A stretch of DNA of 64,000 nt from Peltaster fructicola (taxonomy: Eukaryota > Ascomycota > Dothideomycetes): positions 1,364,001 to 1,428,000 of the forward strand of contig CP051139.1 in NCBI GenBank assembly GCA_001592805.2, written 5' to 3'. The notes below the pieces were generated by a model. The model ran no database searches, had not been told where the DNA came from, and saw only the letters and a list, made by a program, of their open reading frames with translations. The translations under genes were made by a program, and so were the position numbers. Below, piece after piece: positions 40,541-53,765 of this stretch; positions within the stretch are counted from its first letter, which is position 1, and each line of letters begins with the position of its first letter.

Positions 40541-42226
40541 ATGAACATGTCTCCCGCCATGGACATCGACGACACTTTCGCGCCAATGCCTGAGCGCACA
40601 AAGCCAATCCGTATCGCATCGACCGGCCGAGTGCCTGCGTATCTGCCAATCGAAGACAACCTACCGATTCCCAAGCTCGATCACGAAGCGATCAAAGAGA
40701 AGGCAAAGCGTCGTAGGAAGAACAAGAAAAAGCCGATGGCGGCACCTGCGCCTGCAGCCAATATCATCAAGGGCTTTCATACTCCCGTTACTTCTGGAGG
40801 TGAAGAGTCGGACATATCGGCCGCGCCAACACCATTGCTGGGCGCGGTGCGCATGATGGACATCTCCAGTGTTACTAGCAGTCCTGCCATCCGTCCGGCA
40901 ACACCTGGCGGTATCAGTACGCTCAAAGCGCGTCTCGATGCGCTCAGCCTGGACACTGAAGAGAAGAAGGGTCACCTTGCACGCGTCCTGTCGAACTCGT
41001 CCATGCCCACAGAGAGCACTGCAACGTCTTCTCGTGGCAGCGATGCAGACAAGGCTGAGCTGGACACTTACGAGGTCGACCTTGATGATGAGTTTATCAG
41101 CCCTGATGTCGGTTCACGAAATCCCATGCAGTTCAAAGATGACCATCGCAACTCCATCCACCGCAAAATGTTCGCCGAGGACTTCGAGCCGCTACGCTGC
41201 TTGGGCAAAGGTGCTTTTGGCACAGTCCATCTCGTCAGACAACACGCTACTGGCCGTCTATACGCACAAAAGCAATTCAGGAAGGCCTCTTTGACTGTTC
41301 ACAAGAGACTCGTCGAGCAAACCCGAACAGAGCGTACCATTCTGGAATCTGTCAACAGACATCCGTTTGTGGTCAAGTTGTTCTACGCCTTTCAGGATCA
41401 CGAGAAGCTCTACTTGATTCTCGAGTACGCGCAGGGCGGCGAACTATTCCATCATCTCTCCCTCGAGCGTATGTTCTCAGAAGACGTTGCGGCTTTTTAT
41501 ATGGCCGAGATGGTGCTTGCTCTAGAGCATCTCCACTATAATGTGAGGGTCATCTATCGCGATCTGAAGCCGGAGAACTGTTTGCTCGATGCTGAAGGTC
41601 ATCTTCTACTCACCGACTTTGGCTTGTCGAAGGTCGCTCTAGACGACGAGCGTACTAACAGCGTGCTAGGCACGATCGAGTACATGGCTCCAGAAGTTAT
41701 CCAAGGTGTAGCATATGACTTTGCTGTTGACTGGTGGTCTCTCGGAGCTATTGGCTTCGACCTGATGACTGGAGGGCCTCCGTTCGGTGGCAACGACCAC
41801 GCGAAGATTCAACAGAACATTCTCAAGCAGAAGCTCCAGCTGCCATACTTCCTCAGCCCGGACGCCAAAGACCTGCTGACCAGACTCCTGCGCAAAGAGC
41901 CGTCTAAGCGGCTTGGAGGGACGCACAAGGATCTCAAAGCACTGAAGGCCCACCGCTTCTTCCGCAAGATCGATTGGAAGAAGCTTGAGAGGCGTGAGCT
42001 GGAGCCGCCGATCCAGCCTGTGATCACTGATCCTGAGCTTGCAGAGAACTTCAGCGTGGAGTTCACTGAGATGGCATTGAGTCCAGTGTTCACGCGCACA
42101 AGTCAGGATCTGACTGATGTCATGGAGGATGCTTACACCAAATCGGAAAGCGATCCATTCGGAGGCTTCAGTTTTGTTGCTAGCAAAAGTCTGCTCGAAT
42201 GCGATGACTTCATGCTTGGGGCATGA
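40541..42226 (+). CDS. AGC kinase, S6K/Ypk3-like
   Basis: A 561-residue single-exon Ser/Thr kinase. A disordered, basic N-terminus (KAKRRRKNKKK) covers ~210 residues. The kinase core follows: glycine loop LGKGAFGTV from residue ~221, catalytic Asp341 in YRDLKPEN and Asp359 in TDFGLS. The activation segment is TNSVLGTIEYMAPEV with the PDK1-type site at Ser374 (the usual FCGT is VLGT). The C-terminal extension ends with a hydrophobic motif GGFSFVA, Ser544 lying between the two Phe. This layout fits the fungal S6K-like Ypk3/Psk1 group, which acts downstream of TORC1 on ribosomal protein S6. Ypk1/2 and Sch9 are less likely because they carry C2-type or longer N-terminal regions. Intact. Confidence 0.93.
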   Translation: MNMSPAMDIDDTFAPMPERTKPIRIASTGRVPAYLPIEDNLPIPKLDHEAIKEKAKRRRKNKKKPMAAPAPAANIIKGFHTPVTSGGEESDISAAPTPLLGAVRMMDISSVTSSPAIRPATPGGISTLKARLDALSLDTEEKKGHLARVLSNSSMPTESTATSSRGSDADKAELDTYEVDLDDEFISPDVGSRNPMQFKDDHRNSIHRKMFAEDFEPLRCLGKGAFGTVHLVRQHATGRLYAQKQFRKASLTVHKRLVEQTRTERTILESVNRHPFVVKLFYAFQDHEKLYLILEYAQGGELFHHLSLERMFSEDVAAFYMAEMVLALEHLHYNVRVIYRDLKPENCLLDAEGHLLLTDFGLSKVALDDERTNSVLGTIEYMAPEVIQGVAYDFAVDWWSLGAIGFDLMTGGPPFGGNDHAKIQQNILKQKLQLPYFLSPDAKDLLTRLLRKEPSKRLGGTHKDLKALKAHRFFRKIDWKKLERRELEPPIQPVITDPELAENFSVEFTEMALSPVFTRTSQDLTDVMEDAYTKSESDPFGGFSFVASKSLLECDDFMLGA

Positions 42227-42842
42227 CTACATGGTAGCGAACGAGGTGTGCAGCTTCATGTCATTCGTGTATACTCATTCGATTGTGCTAATAGTGTTCC
42301 GTATGTGTGTATGACTGCTCCGCAATGTCAGCAGACGCCTCCTCCACTTTCTATGACCGCACTTCCTTCCTGCACCCACAACCACGAACACTCGAATCCA
42401 TACATGTGACGGCGATTGATGAGCACGCTTTGTGGACAGACCGGCAGATGAAAGTGGACGCCCGCAAGATTGTCTGTCGATCACTGTTCCCCTCGTGTAT
42501 CAGGTTTAGTCCTTTTCATCACGATCCCACCGCTGCGCCGGGGCCAGGAGGAATATCGCAACAAGTCTGTCGACACTGCCACTGCATCCCATAGCAGAAC
42601 CTATTCGCCCGGAGTAGAGCGCTGCATCGATTAGGTGAATTATGTCTTGCCGATGCAAGCTGTCACTTCCCGGGCTGCAAAAGAGTTCGCGCAGAGGTAG
42701 GCGCACAACGATACGTACCTATATCCTTGTCCCTTGGATTGAGGATCAACATGACACGACATATATCTACTCTACTGCATCTAGCAGCTCCCTTAAGTTG
42801 TCCCTCACCTTCTCCTCTGATCGCTGTCGCTAGTCATACAAA
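42227..42842. other. Intergenic region
   Basis: About 615 bp between the kinase and the mannosidase gene. Open frames are short and motif-free. The last ~60 bases are a pyrimidine-rich leader. Confidence 0.45.
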
Positions 42843-44649
42843 ATGCATTCTCTACTATTTACCTTGAGCATTCTACCACTAATCACCTCTGCAACGCCAT
42901 TGCCAGATCATAAGCCAAATGTGCGACCTCGTCAGGGCTACGGTGGTGGCTACGGAGGCGAATCGCAACAGGAAGCTCGCCAGAGAGCTGCAGCTGTGCA
43001 GCAAGTATTCCAGACCGCTTGGGATGGATACTACAAGTATGCATCTCGAGTATCATCGTCACCAGATACTGATCACGCCAAGATATGCCTTCCCTAATGA
43101 CGAGCTTCTGCCAGAGACCGATACATATGGGAATTCGAGGTGTGTTGGACAGCAACGTCAAGGATCATGCTGATAGTAGCAGAAATGGCTGGGGAGCATC
43201 TGCCATTGATGCATTCTCGACGGCGATCATAATGCAGAACAAGGGTGTTGTTGATGAAATCCTCGGTCACATCCCTAATATCAATTGGACCGTCAGCTAC
43301 GAGGACGAGTCGGTCAGTCTTTTCGAAACAACGATCAGGTACATAGGAGGGCTGCTTTCTGGCTTCGACCTGTTGAGCGGACCAAGTCATGAACTCTGCG
43401 ACGATACCGAGAAGCTGTCTGGCATCTTACAGCAGGCTGTCAACCTCGCGAACAACCTATCATTTGCTTTCGAGACGTCCACGGGGATACCTTATAACAA
43501 TCTTTTCGTGAGCAACCGCAGCAACGATGGATCCACCACCAATGGTTTGGCTACCATCGGAAGCCTGGTCCTTGAGTGGACTCATCTGGCCGATCTGACC
43601 GGCAACGCCACATACGCTGCTCTCACACAAAAGGCCGAAAGCTATCTGCTGGACCCTCAGCCTGCCTCTGCTGAGCCGTTTCCAGGTCTCGTCGGCACTA
43701 ATGTCAACATCTCGAACGGCATGTTCATTGATGCATCTGGCGGCTGGAACGGCGGCGATGACAGCTTCTACGAATATCTGATCAAGGTGAGGGCACATAA
43801 CCCATAGCCGGGAGCATGCTAACGACATAGATGTACGTCTACGATCAGTCACGCTTTGCGTCGTACAAAGATAGGTAAGTTCGAAACGAGCAGTACCAGA
43901 GGATGTGCTAATGGACAAAGATGGATCTTGGCAGCAGACAGTTCTATGCAGTACCTTGCCTCACATCCAACAACCCGTCCAGACTTGACGTTTCTGGCTG
44001 CTTTCACCGGCGAGGAACTGGTCACGTCCTCGGGGCACCTTGCTTGCTTCGATGGTGGCAACTTCATCCTTGGTGGTCTAGTACTCAATGAACAGAAGTA
44101 TGTTGACTTCGGACTGTCACTGGTGGCTGCTTGTGAGGACACATACAATTCAACTCTCACTGGTATTGGACCTGAGAGCTTTGCGTGGAACCCAAGCAAT
44201 ACCACTACGCTCACAGCGACTCAGCAGGCGTTCTATGACAAAGCGGGCTTCTACATTACCAGTAGTCAATACATTCTGCGTCCTGAAGTTCTGGAGAGCT
44301 TCTACTATGCCTACAGAGCGACAGGTGACCGCAAATACCAAGATGTGAGTGTCTAACTTGGCTAAGTTCGTCGTACTGACCATGACTGCAGTGGTCGTGG
44401 AATGGCTTCCAGGCTATTGCAAACACAACGCGAGTCGGCTCTGGATATTCTGAGATCAGCGATGTTAATGCTCCTGGTGGAGGCAGCTTCTTGAACTTCC
44501 AAGACTCCTTCTTCTTCGCAGAGGTGCTCAAGTACAGCTATCTGATTCACTCGTCTGACGCAGAGTATCAGGTTAACCACGATGGGGCCAATTACTGGGT
44601 GTTCAACACCGAGGCGCATCCCTTCAAAGTTGCTGGGAAGCCCATCTGA
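42843..44649 (+). CDS. Secreted class I alpha-1,2-mannosidase (GH47)
   Basis: Six exons (42843-43036, 43083-43139, 43183-43786, 43831-43874, 43921-44344, 44392-44649) with five introns of 43-47 nt encode 526 residues. A signal peptide spans residues 1-~18 ([17 protein letters not shown]). The GH47 (alpha/alpha)7 barrel shows [20 protein letters not shown] at the start, [19 protein letters not shown], then [17 protein letters not shown], and the calcium-binding end FNTEAHPF. Several N-x-S/T sites are present. It trims mannose from N-glycans, and secreted fungal forms (mns1B/msdS group) do so outside the cell. A Gly/Tyr-rich stretch ([11 protein letters not shown]) just after the signal is unusual linker-like sequence. 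All splice junctions keep the frame, so the model is strong. Confidence 0.95.
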
Positions 44650-45086
44650 TCACATAGGCTCACCTAGCGCCGTTTTCTTGCCTCGCTCAGCTCACACTGC
44701 GCGAGATATATGAATCGTCATGCCTAGGGTCTCGCCTGCTTTACATGTATCTGTTGTAGTAAGGCACAAAAAGGGTTTCGATAAGCTATGAGTTGCGTGA
44801 TATGCATGGTCATCACGGATCGTTCGAGGTACTTCATATGGAGGAGCAGTCAAATAATCTTGTATTACCATAAGGGAAGGCAACAAGCATATGATGCAGT
44901 TGTGTGGCTTCACCTGTTTAGCTGACGCATGGATCTTGCCAAGACTTGAGCTTGATCCAAATGAGGGCGCGGAGGGAGCAACCTTAGTTCAATCACAAAT
45001 CCATACAACACAAGGTACAAGGGCTCTGTGAAACATCTCAAACCCAGAATCACGGACTGCAGCGCCCAAATGTTCGCGTCGATTCG
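44650..45086. other. Intergenic region, NOT1 promoter
   Basis: About 437 bp. The NOT1 leader lies at the right end. No other feature is seen. Confidence 0.45.
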
Positions 45087-48000
45087 ATGAACAATCCTCC
45101 CTCCTCCTCGAATTCCAATCACAAGGCTACCATACGACAATTACCACGCCGATTGAGCAACAGCACTCCCGGAGACAGCCCTGCACGCCATTCTTTCTCG
45201 CCATCACGGACCGACATTTCAACATCTGGACCGGCGCGAAGTAGACACTCATCAGCTTCGTCGTCGCAGTCCTTCGGTCTACCGCCAAACACAAACCACC
45301 TACTGCAACATCACGTGCAGAGCTCTCTACACTCGAGCCACCGCACACGCGCCTTCACCTCGAGCAGCAGTCCGAGAGTAGCCTCGCCAACTGCAGGTCT
45401 GTCATCCTTATCTCAGGGTGTCGGGGCTATTGCAGCTGGCGCAGGCATCTCAAGACTCGCACGTCACTCGCCATCACTGTCCCTCTCGACTACCAGTTCT
45501 CCCGTGTCCTCTACCGGTCCGCATAGTGCTGGAGGCTCATCAGGACAGCTCACAAGCCTGGTCATAACCCAACTGAACATTCTACTGAGCACCATCAAAG
45601 ACGACGGCGATCTTGCGAAGTGGCAGACACAAGTTGAAAAGATACAAAAGCTCGTCGATGAGAACGGCATGGAAGTCTTTGCACAATACTTCAGGCGCTT
45701 GCTCACAAGCAGTGCAAACATCGTCTTCACACCACAAGGTCGAGCGCCGCCAGAAAATGCGGCCTCTGGGAATTATCAGCTGCTCGTGAAAGAGGTACAG
45801 AAACTGCTCGAGGATTCTGCCCAGGCATACAAAATCGCAGATGCACTGAGTTCTGGTGAGGGTGATCTCTACCGAGACTTCGACCTCTCGACTTTTGTCG
45901 CACACCTTATCGTACACCCGATAGCTCGGATCGCGCTCCTGCTTGCGCTTCGCAATTCACCAAAAGCAGATTTGCGCTCGAAAGGTGAGCAGCTGAAGCA
46001 CGTGCAAACCTGATCATTACTAACATTGCGTAGCTGATGTCCTTCTGAACAACTCCTTCCAATCTTTCCTCACAAGCCTCTCGCAGCCTGGCGACGGTCC
46101 TGATATCCCTCCGACAGTGCTTGCATCCATTCTGGACAGCCTGATACAAGACCCACCTCGAAATTGGTCCGAAGATCAAAGAGTGAACTTGTTCTATGCA
46201 GTGCGTGTACGATACACCCGATTGAACTCACGCATTCCCGTCGTCATCGAAGCCACAATGTGCTTGCACGATATACTCAACTCTCCTGAGGGACGCCTGG
46301 CTCGACACGTACAAAAGATTGGTCCAAAGGGCACATCAAGTCTGGAAGCCTGCAAAGAGATGCTAAGTACGGTCGAGACAAGGGATATCTCATACTCCCA
46401 GATTGGTAACGCAATACTGTACGCTGCTATCGCCAAGAATGGGGTCGAATTCGATTTGAGCATCTTCGTTGAGGCTGTCAGACAACATCGCGCTGGACCA
46501 GGTATTGACTGGACCGACGTCGTGACGGTCTTCGACAAAGAAGGCCTCAGGGTTACAAAGAAGCACTTCCTGTCGCTTTACAACGCATTAGTGCCGCTGG
46601 CGCGAGAGCATGCAAGCTTTGACGTACAGACTCTGTGGGGAGGATCGTGGCAATATCAGGAGACGCAATTGAGCTTTGTGGTTGCATTCTTGTCCACCAC
46701 AGCTGCCGAGCTGGACGTCACGCGCATCCCACGTCTACGACCAGCATTCACTCAGGAGGACTTCAGCACAGCAAGCGATGAGGTCAAGGCTTTCGCAGCA
46801 CAAGCAGTGAAGCACCCATTGGTGTCCGCCGATGCAACAGAGACACTCTTTACGATGATCTTCAGATCCCAGGACACCTATGTACACGCCCAAAACCTCG
46901 ACATTCCGGACACGCTAATCAATCCAAACATGACGATCTTCATTGTGGCAGCATCAGCAGTTCCCAAGCCATGGGCAGCACTGCAGGAGCAAGCACTCAA
47001 GCAGTTGTTCTTCCCATTCCTCCTCAAGCATCATGATGACTACGACTTTGTTATGCATGCGCTATGGAGAAACGACAAGTCTTGGGTCGCCGCTCGCATG
47101 GTCGAGTTTGTTGCTCAAGACGCCATGCTTCTCGTCCCGATCTTCGAGCACGCACAGGAGCATGGCTGGCTCGACTTGCTATTGACTATCCAGAGCAGCT
47201 TTGTCGTCGACCTTGCCACCTACGCACACGGTCAGGAGGCCTGTGATCTTGAGCAATGGGCTCAGGGCCATGTTGAGATGATGGGACCAGCACCATTCGC
47301 TCGCGCTTTGGCAGACTTCCTTCAGCAGAAGATGGAAGACGAAGTTGCTGTACAAAGAGAGCATGCCGTGGCGAAGACTGTACCACTTGCTGTGCGTACC
47401 GTCTACAAGCTCTTGACCATGATCGAGGATTCTCTGCCTGATCAAGAACTGAGTGCACTGCAAAGACAGTGTCTTCAAGTCTATCCACGACTAATCAATT
47501 ACGGTGAAGACGAGAAACGCGATGCTGTGATCGAGGCGAACGCAAGACAAAGTCACTCACTTCCTGACGATGCAGGTTCGCAAATGGAAGAGCAATACAA
47601 GAAGATGTACGGTGGCGGCGTCGACGCAAACGATATTATTAACGACCTCAAACGTCTGAAGACCTCTGAAGTACCAGCAGACCAGGACTTGTTCGCTGCC
47701 ATGATCCATGGATTGTTCGATGAGTACAACTGCTTCGGAGAATACCCTAACGAAGCGCTGGCTACTACTGCGGTTCTGTTCGGTGGTTTGGTGAAGTACG
47801 ATGTCCTTACTGGCCCCAGTGCACAGGTTGCGCTTTACATGGTCTTCGAGGCAGTCATGGCGTACGGACCCGAGGATTCAATGTGGAAATTCGGTATGCA
47901 AGCACTACTGCACTTCACTGATCGACTTAAGGACTGGCCACATCTCGCCGAGCGCATCCTACAAATACCTAGCTTGCGCGGCACTCAGGTCATCCCAACA

Positions 48001-51000
48001 GCAGAGAAAGTGCTCAAAGAACTTCAGCATGAAGATCCTACCATGAACGGCGATCTCAATGGCCTTACGCACGGTGGTATTGACGATGAGTTCCCAGCCG
48101 ATTCGCCTACGCCACCATTCTCTTGCATACACATCGATCCACCTCTTCACTCGGAAATCTACGAGCAGCCGAATGAGGAGACATCCGACAAGGTCATATT
48201 CGTTCTTAACAATATGTCTAAGAGAAACTTCGAGGAGAAGTTCAAGGAATTGCAAAGTGCGCTCGAAACTCGACACCATCAGTGGTTTGCCCACTACCTC
48301 GTCGAAGAGCTTGCCAAGTCGCAGCCCAATTTTCAGGCGTTGTATCTTCAGCTACTGGAACACCTCAACCAGAAAGTGCTTTGGGCAGAGATCTTACGTG
48401 AGACGTACATCTCTTGTGCCAAAATGCTAAATGCACAATCGACACTGGATTCGACTCAGGAGCGTACTAGTCTCAAGAACCTGGCCGCATGGCTAGGCTC
48501 TTTGACGTTGGCACGGAATCAGCCGGTCCTGCATCGCAACATCTCCTTCAAGGATCTGCTCCTCGAGGCACACGATACTCAGCGGCTGATTGTCGCCATC
48601 CCATTCACGTGTAAGGTGCTCATACAGGCAGCCAACTCTAAGGTCTTCAGACCACCAAATCCATGGCTCATGGAATTGCTAGGCTTCCTCAGCGAGCTCT
48701 ATCACTTCATGGAGCTCAAGCTCAACCTCAAATTTGAGATTGAGGTTCTGTGCAAGGATCTGCACATCGACATCAACAAGATCGAGCCGTTGGATGTGAT
48801 TCGGTCTCGCCCTATGCTACACGAGAACAACCTGTTGCAACAGTACTTGCCAGATAGCTCTGGCGATGGCTTTGGCGATATGCATTTGATGGGTCTTGCA
48901 AAGCGCGCATCAGGTGAACGCTTCAGTCCTGATGCTGTCATTCAGGCTCTTCCTGACCTTGGCAACCTCCTGCAGATACCACAAGCTGCTGGTAATGTCA
49001 CTCAGCTTCAGCTACGCACGATCTTCATCAACGCTGCTCAACAAGCAATCTATGAGATCATCGCACCAGTCGTTGAACGATCTGTCACGATCGCAGCAAT
49101 TTCGACTGCAGAGCTGATACAGAAGGACTTTGCCACAGAAAGCGACGTTGACAAGATGAGGAACGCTGCGCACACAATGGTTCGTGCACTTTCAGGCAGT
49201 CTGGCACTGGTTACTTGCAAGGAGCCTCTTCGCATGAGCACGACCAACAACATTCGTATTCTTGCTGCCCGCAATCTCTCAGACCAGCTGCCAGAAGGAC
49301 AGATCTTAATGTTTGTCAACGACAACATTGAGACTGTCTGCAATCTTGTCGAGCGCGCCGCAGAGGAGCATTCGATTAGGGAAGCTGATGCTCAACTAGC
49401 CCGTGCTCTCGAACTTCGTAAGCAGCACAACGAGGAGCGACCGAATGAAGCTTTCAACAATCCACCCATCAACCGCTGGGCACAGCTTATCCCAGAGCCA
49501 TATCGACAAGAGATCGGAGGCCTCAACCGACAGCAACTTACGCTCTACGAAGACTTTGGCAGACAAGCTCGAATGCCTCCCACAGCTACCGGTGTCGGCC
49601 AGATGTCCCAAGATGCATCCCGCCAATTGCCTGACGTCTTGAATGACTCGTATTTGCCCAGCCTGCCAACGCCTGCAGAAGCTCCAGCACTTCCACGGAT
49701 CCCAGAGCAACAGCGCATGCGCAACGTGCCGACACCGGGTCAAGTCAACGGCTATGCAGATCCGGCGAACATTGGCCAGACGATTCGCAACCTCCTGGAA
49801 AGCTTGCAAATGGCTTGCAGAGACGCACCTGAGGACCGTATCACGGAAATAAGCGAGAGCGCACCTGTTAGGCGCTACTTCGAGGAACTGATCAACCGAG
49901 TTGACACCTCTGTGCAGAAAGATACTCTCGCTCTCGCCGCTGGTCAAGAAACACTTCTCAGAGCCTTCTCAGAGGCACAGAAGCGACTCGAGGTCGAAGT
50001 TCTCATTCGCCTTGTGGAACAACTCTGCCGCATGTCCAACACTGCTCAGCGCAATCTGACCCACTGGCTTGCCACCTTCGACAATCCGCAGATGTTTAAT
50101 TGCCCAGTCGTCGTAGCTCTTCTCAATGAGCATCTGCTGCAGCTTGAACAAATCGATATCGCTGTGGCTAAAGCACTCAAGGACCGCAGCACTGGTGTAC
50201 TTGGCTTCCTCAAGGACCTGACGAACGAGCTTGTGCTGAGAGACAGTCAAATAGCTGTGTTCCGCGCCGACTTCGCCCTCACTTATGATGCACTCAGTCA
50301 GTGGGTGGCGGAGGACTGCCCAAACCTTGGACGAGAGATCCTGCAGCGTCTACAGTTCCCAGCTGATCATGTCAACGGCATGCCGTCTCCACCAGAATCA
50401 ACTAAGCAAGACCAGCTGGAGTACATCTTCGAGGAGTGGCTTCGTCTGCAGCAGAAGAACTTACCAGCACGAGCAGAAGTGGCGTTTGTGCAGCAACTGT
50501 TCAAGCAGCACATCGTTTCTACTCAGGACGAGTCAGCAGTGTTCATTCGTACATGTCTGAACATGTGTGTAACAGCAGCGGAGCGTGCTGCAGCGACACC
50601 CTACATCACGGTGGAGGCATCGCACTTCACTATAGATGCTTTTGCGAAGCTCATCGCTCAGCTGTTCGTGCACAACATGGCACAGCAGGGCAGCAAAGCA
50701 TCTACCTCTCTACAGAGCATTCTTGTGGTGGTTGTCCTCGTGTTCAACGAGCAGTATCACAAGCTACGAGAGCGCTTCCCAGGCCGTGTCTACTTCCGAT
50801 TCTTCTCGACACTTCTCTACGATATTCATAACTTGCGCGAGCGCTTCGGAGAAGAGATGCACACCGCGCTTCTCCATGTCTTCGCAGAATTGCTTCTGTG
50901 CTTGCAGCCGAAGTTCTTCGAGGGGTTCTGCTTTTGCTGGCTTACCCTTCTTACCCATCGACTCTTCCTGCCGAACCTGCTGAGAGGATCGGGTCGCAGC

Positions 51001-51885
51001 AACGGCGGTTGGGAAGCAGCACTGGGTTGTTTTGATGCTTTGTTCATCTTCTTCGCTCAAGCCACTCGCCAAGCAGACGTTAATGCCAACGTTCGCGAGT
51101 TCTACCAGGGCGTGGGTCGCATCATGACCATGCTACACAGGGACTTTCCAGAATTCTTGATTGAGAACCACGCAAGGCTCAATGGCTACATTCCAGACGA
51201 AATGGCGCAGTTGCACAATGTGGTCAATAGTGTTGCTTCACACGCAGTTCTTGCTGAGCAGCCAGACCCCTTCGAGCGTGGTTTGAAGATCAATCGCCTC
51301 GACCAGACACGTCAACAGCCAGCTGTTTTCGCTGATCTTGGCAAGATGCTCACCGACGCAGGCATCATGATCACTGTCAGCAGCGCGCTTGGTGGTGAGA
51401 TCTCGTCCGATAAGGTGGACACCATCCTTGCAGCACTGCAGCAGCCGGACGGTAGCCCTGACTTTGCGCTCAGCAACTACTTGATCTTGTACCTGGGTGT
51501 CAAAGCTACCAGTGCATCGTCCGTGTACACAGCAGCAGGACCAGAAGCACGACTCATCGATCGACTGCTGCAGGACAGCGGCTCGGCCGTCCGCTACGGC
51601 ATCCTCTCGGCGATGACGAGTCAGCTACGATATGTCAACGCACATACACACTACTTCTCGACCGCGCTGACTCACACGTTCTCTATCAGCTCAGAAGAGA
51701 TTCAGCAGCAGATCATCACGATCTTTGTCAAGCGTCTTGCTGTGCCACGGCCACACCCATGGGGTCTCATTATCTCTGTGCTTGAGATCATCAAGAACTC
51801 GACATCGGACCTGTGGTCGTTGCCATGGGTCAAGACGCAACCACAGGTTGAGAACATCCTGCTCACCATAGCACAATATCAATAA
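45087..51885 (+). CDS. NOT1: CCR4-NOT complex scaffold subunit Not1
   Basis: Exons 45087-45984 and 46034-51885 with one 49-nt intron give 2249 residues, a normal fungal NOT1 length. The first ~130 residues are Ser-rich and disordered. A HEAT-type N-terminal region follows. The MIF4G region that binds Caf1 lies near residues 1020-1250 (ETRHHQWFAHYLVEELAKSQ). The DUF3819 region that binds Caf40 lies near 1290-1430 (IYEIIAPVVERSVTIAA). The C-terminal NOT1 superfamily module starts near 1780 and contains FEGFCFCWLTLLTHRLFLPN. The protein holds the deadenylase and ubiquitin-ligase modules together in mRNA decay. A continuous 5.8-kb frame with no break indicates local sequence quality is good here. 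Intact. Confidence 0.97.
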
Positions 51886-52506
51886 AGAATGCCGCGCAGT
51901 CCTTTGGCCCAAGGTGCATAGTCAGCACGGGGCAGGCACTGGCGCAGGCGAGTTAGATGAAGACGACTCCTATCATGCATTACACGGCGTTATATTTCAG
52001 AGGCTTCGAAGGGTCGCATTGACGGCAGTCTCTAGACCTCTAAAAAGCTCGGCGGGTCTTATTGATGCACGCATTCATGACTGTGACGGATGGGTTCATG
52101 CAAGCATGTCCTGCATTTTGCATGGTGCTGGGCTGTAGATTCTGGTGTCGTTTCATGGACTGTACAATACTTATAATCTGTACTCTGTTTCCTCCTACTT
52201 AGCGACTGTGACTGCCACTCAGAGATGTCGTCGGCATAAGCATTTGTGATCGTGTCGCGTGCTTGCTACCGCGTCAAGCGGCATTCGATGACGTTGGCGG
52301 CGGCTGCCCTCTCAACCATTCATGTGATAGAGCGGTTCACGTCGCGCGTCAGACGATGCTCACTCCCACTTTTATTCGCAGTCTCCCAACATCTCACCTG
52401 TTCACATCAACCCAGAGCCCTGTCAAAACAGCATACCATCACATCTTCCGGCACGACCAACAGGACTTGCACTGCTTGACCTACACTTCGATCGACATAC
52501 GCGATC
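51886..52506. other. Intergenic region
   Basis: About 620 bp between NOT1 and the oxysterol-binding protein gene. No gene, RNA or repeat is recognised. The right end is a C/A-rich leader. Confidence 0.45.
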
Positions 52507-53765
52507 ATGACCGAGGGAGCAGAAGGATCAGCTGTCCCTAACCATGCGAAAGGATCATGGGCATCTTTCATCAAGGTGAGATTATACTCTCTCATGAATG
52601 CCAGAGATCTGACAATGAACACAGTCAGTCGCTTCGTTCAACGGCGACCTTTCCTCATTGACCGCACCTGCTTTCATCTTGTCGACCACATCGCTCACAG
52701 AATTCTCGGCATACTGGTCAGAGATGCCAGGACTGCTTGTTGCGCCAGCAAAAGAGAAGGATCCAGAGAAGCGAATGTACTTGGTTGTGAAGTGGTTCCT
52801 AAGTACGCTGAAGCAGCAGTACGCAAGTCGAAGCGAGAAGTTGGGCAGTGAGAAGAAGCCTCTGAACCCATTCTTGGGAGAGCTATTCCTGGGCAAGTGG
52901 GATGATGAGTGCGGCACAACACAGCTCGTCAGGTGTAGCAGGTTCGCATCACCCGCCTGTCACAGCTTACAGCATCTGGAACAGTAAGCACGGCGTCAAC
53001 CTGCAGGGCTACAACGCACAGAAGGTGACTTTTCTCCGCACATTCCACATTCGACAGGTCGGTCACGCGATGTTACATATCGACGAGTTCGACGAGGACT
53101 ACTTGATCACACTTCCATCATTGCAGTGCGAGGGTCTCATTACTGGTTCGCCATATATGGAGCTCAACAAGAGCACATACATCGTCTCGTCTTCAGGTTA
53201 CTCGGCACGTATTGATTACGCCGGTAAGGGCTGGGTGTCTGGCTCGAAAAATTCTGTTAGTGCAGTGATATACCCACACGGCAAGGAGAAGAGCAAGGCA
53301 GATCACATCTACACAGCAGAAGGTCAATGGACGAAGCAGATCGTCTTCAAGAAGGGCCATGACACTGTCGAGACATACAATGCGCAATCGGAGAAGAAGA
53401 CAGAGCTTACAGTGGCGCCAATCGAAGATCAAGACCCGCTAGAGTCGAGACGAGCTTGGAAGAAGGTCGCAGACGCAATCCGAGTTGGCGACATGAACGC
53501 GACATCCGCTGAGAAGACCGTCATCGAGGTCTCGCAAAGAGAGCTGCGCAAAAAGGAGGCAGCTGAGCACACAGAATGGCCTAGACGGTTCTTCTCGAGG
53601 GCAACCACATCACCAATCTTTGAGAAGCTTGTCAAGGATGTGCCACACGGAGCTCTGGAGGCTGATCAGACGAACGGAGTCTGGGTCTTCGATCAGGCGA
53701 AGGCTGCCAGTGCAAAGCCGCCATTCCAGCCATACAGCGAGCAGCTACTCAAGCAAGGAAAGTAG
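52507..53765 (+). CDS. Oxysterol-binding protein (OSH/Kes1-type) with a frame break in the signature
   Basis: Exon 1 52507-52575 is joined over a 49-nt intron to exon 2, which begins at 52625. The protein starts with the OSBP core ([20 protein letters not shown]). It continues with [20 protein letters not shown] then LV up to 52930, and with [14 protein letters not shown] from 52941 to the stop at 53765. Between these two parts the frame shifts by one base, inside the family hallmark EQVSHHPP. No intron of usable size fits there. Joined with one base skipped, the length is ~402 residues, normal for a short sterol/PI4P transfer protein without PH domain. As written, translation would stop at 52987. 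Either an assembly indel or a broken gene; see findings. Confidence 0.85.

Noticed and set aside
49396-49947. 183-codon minus-strand open frame
   Set aside because: Antisense shadow within NOT1.
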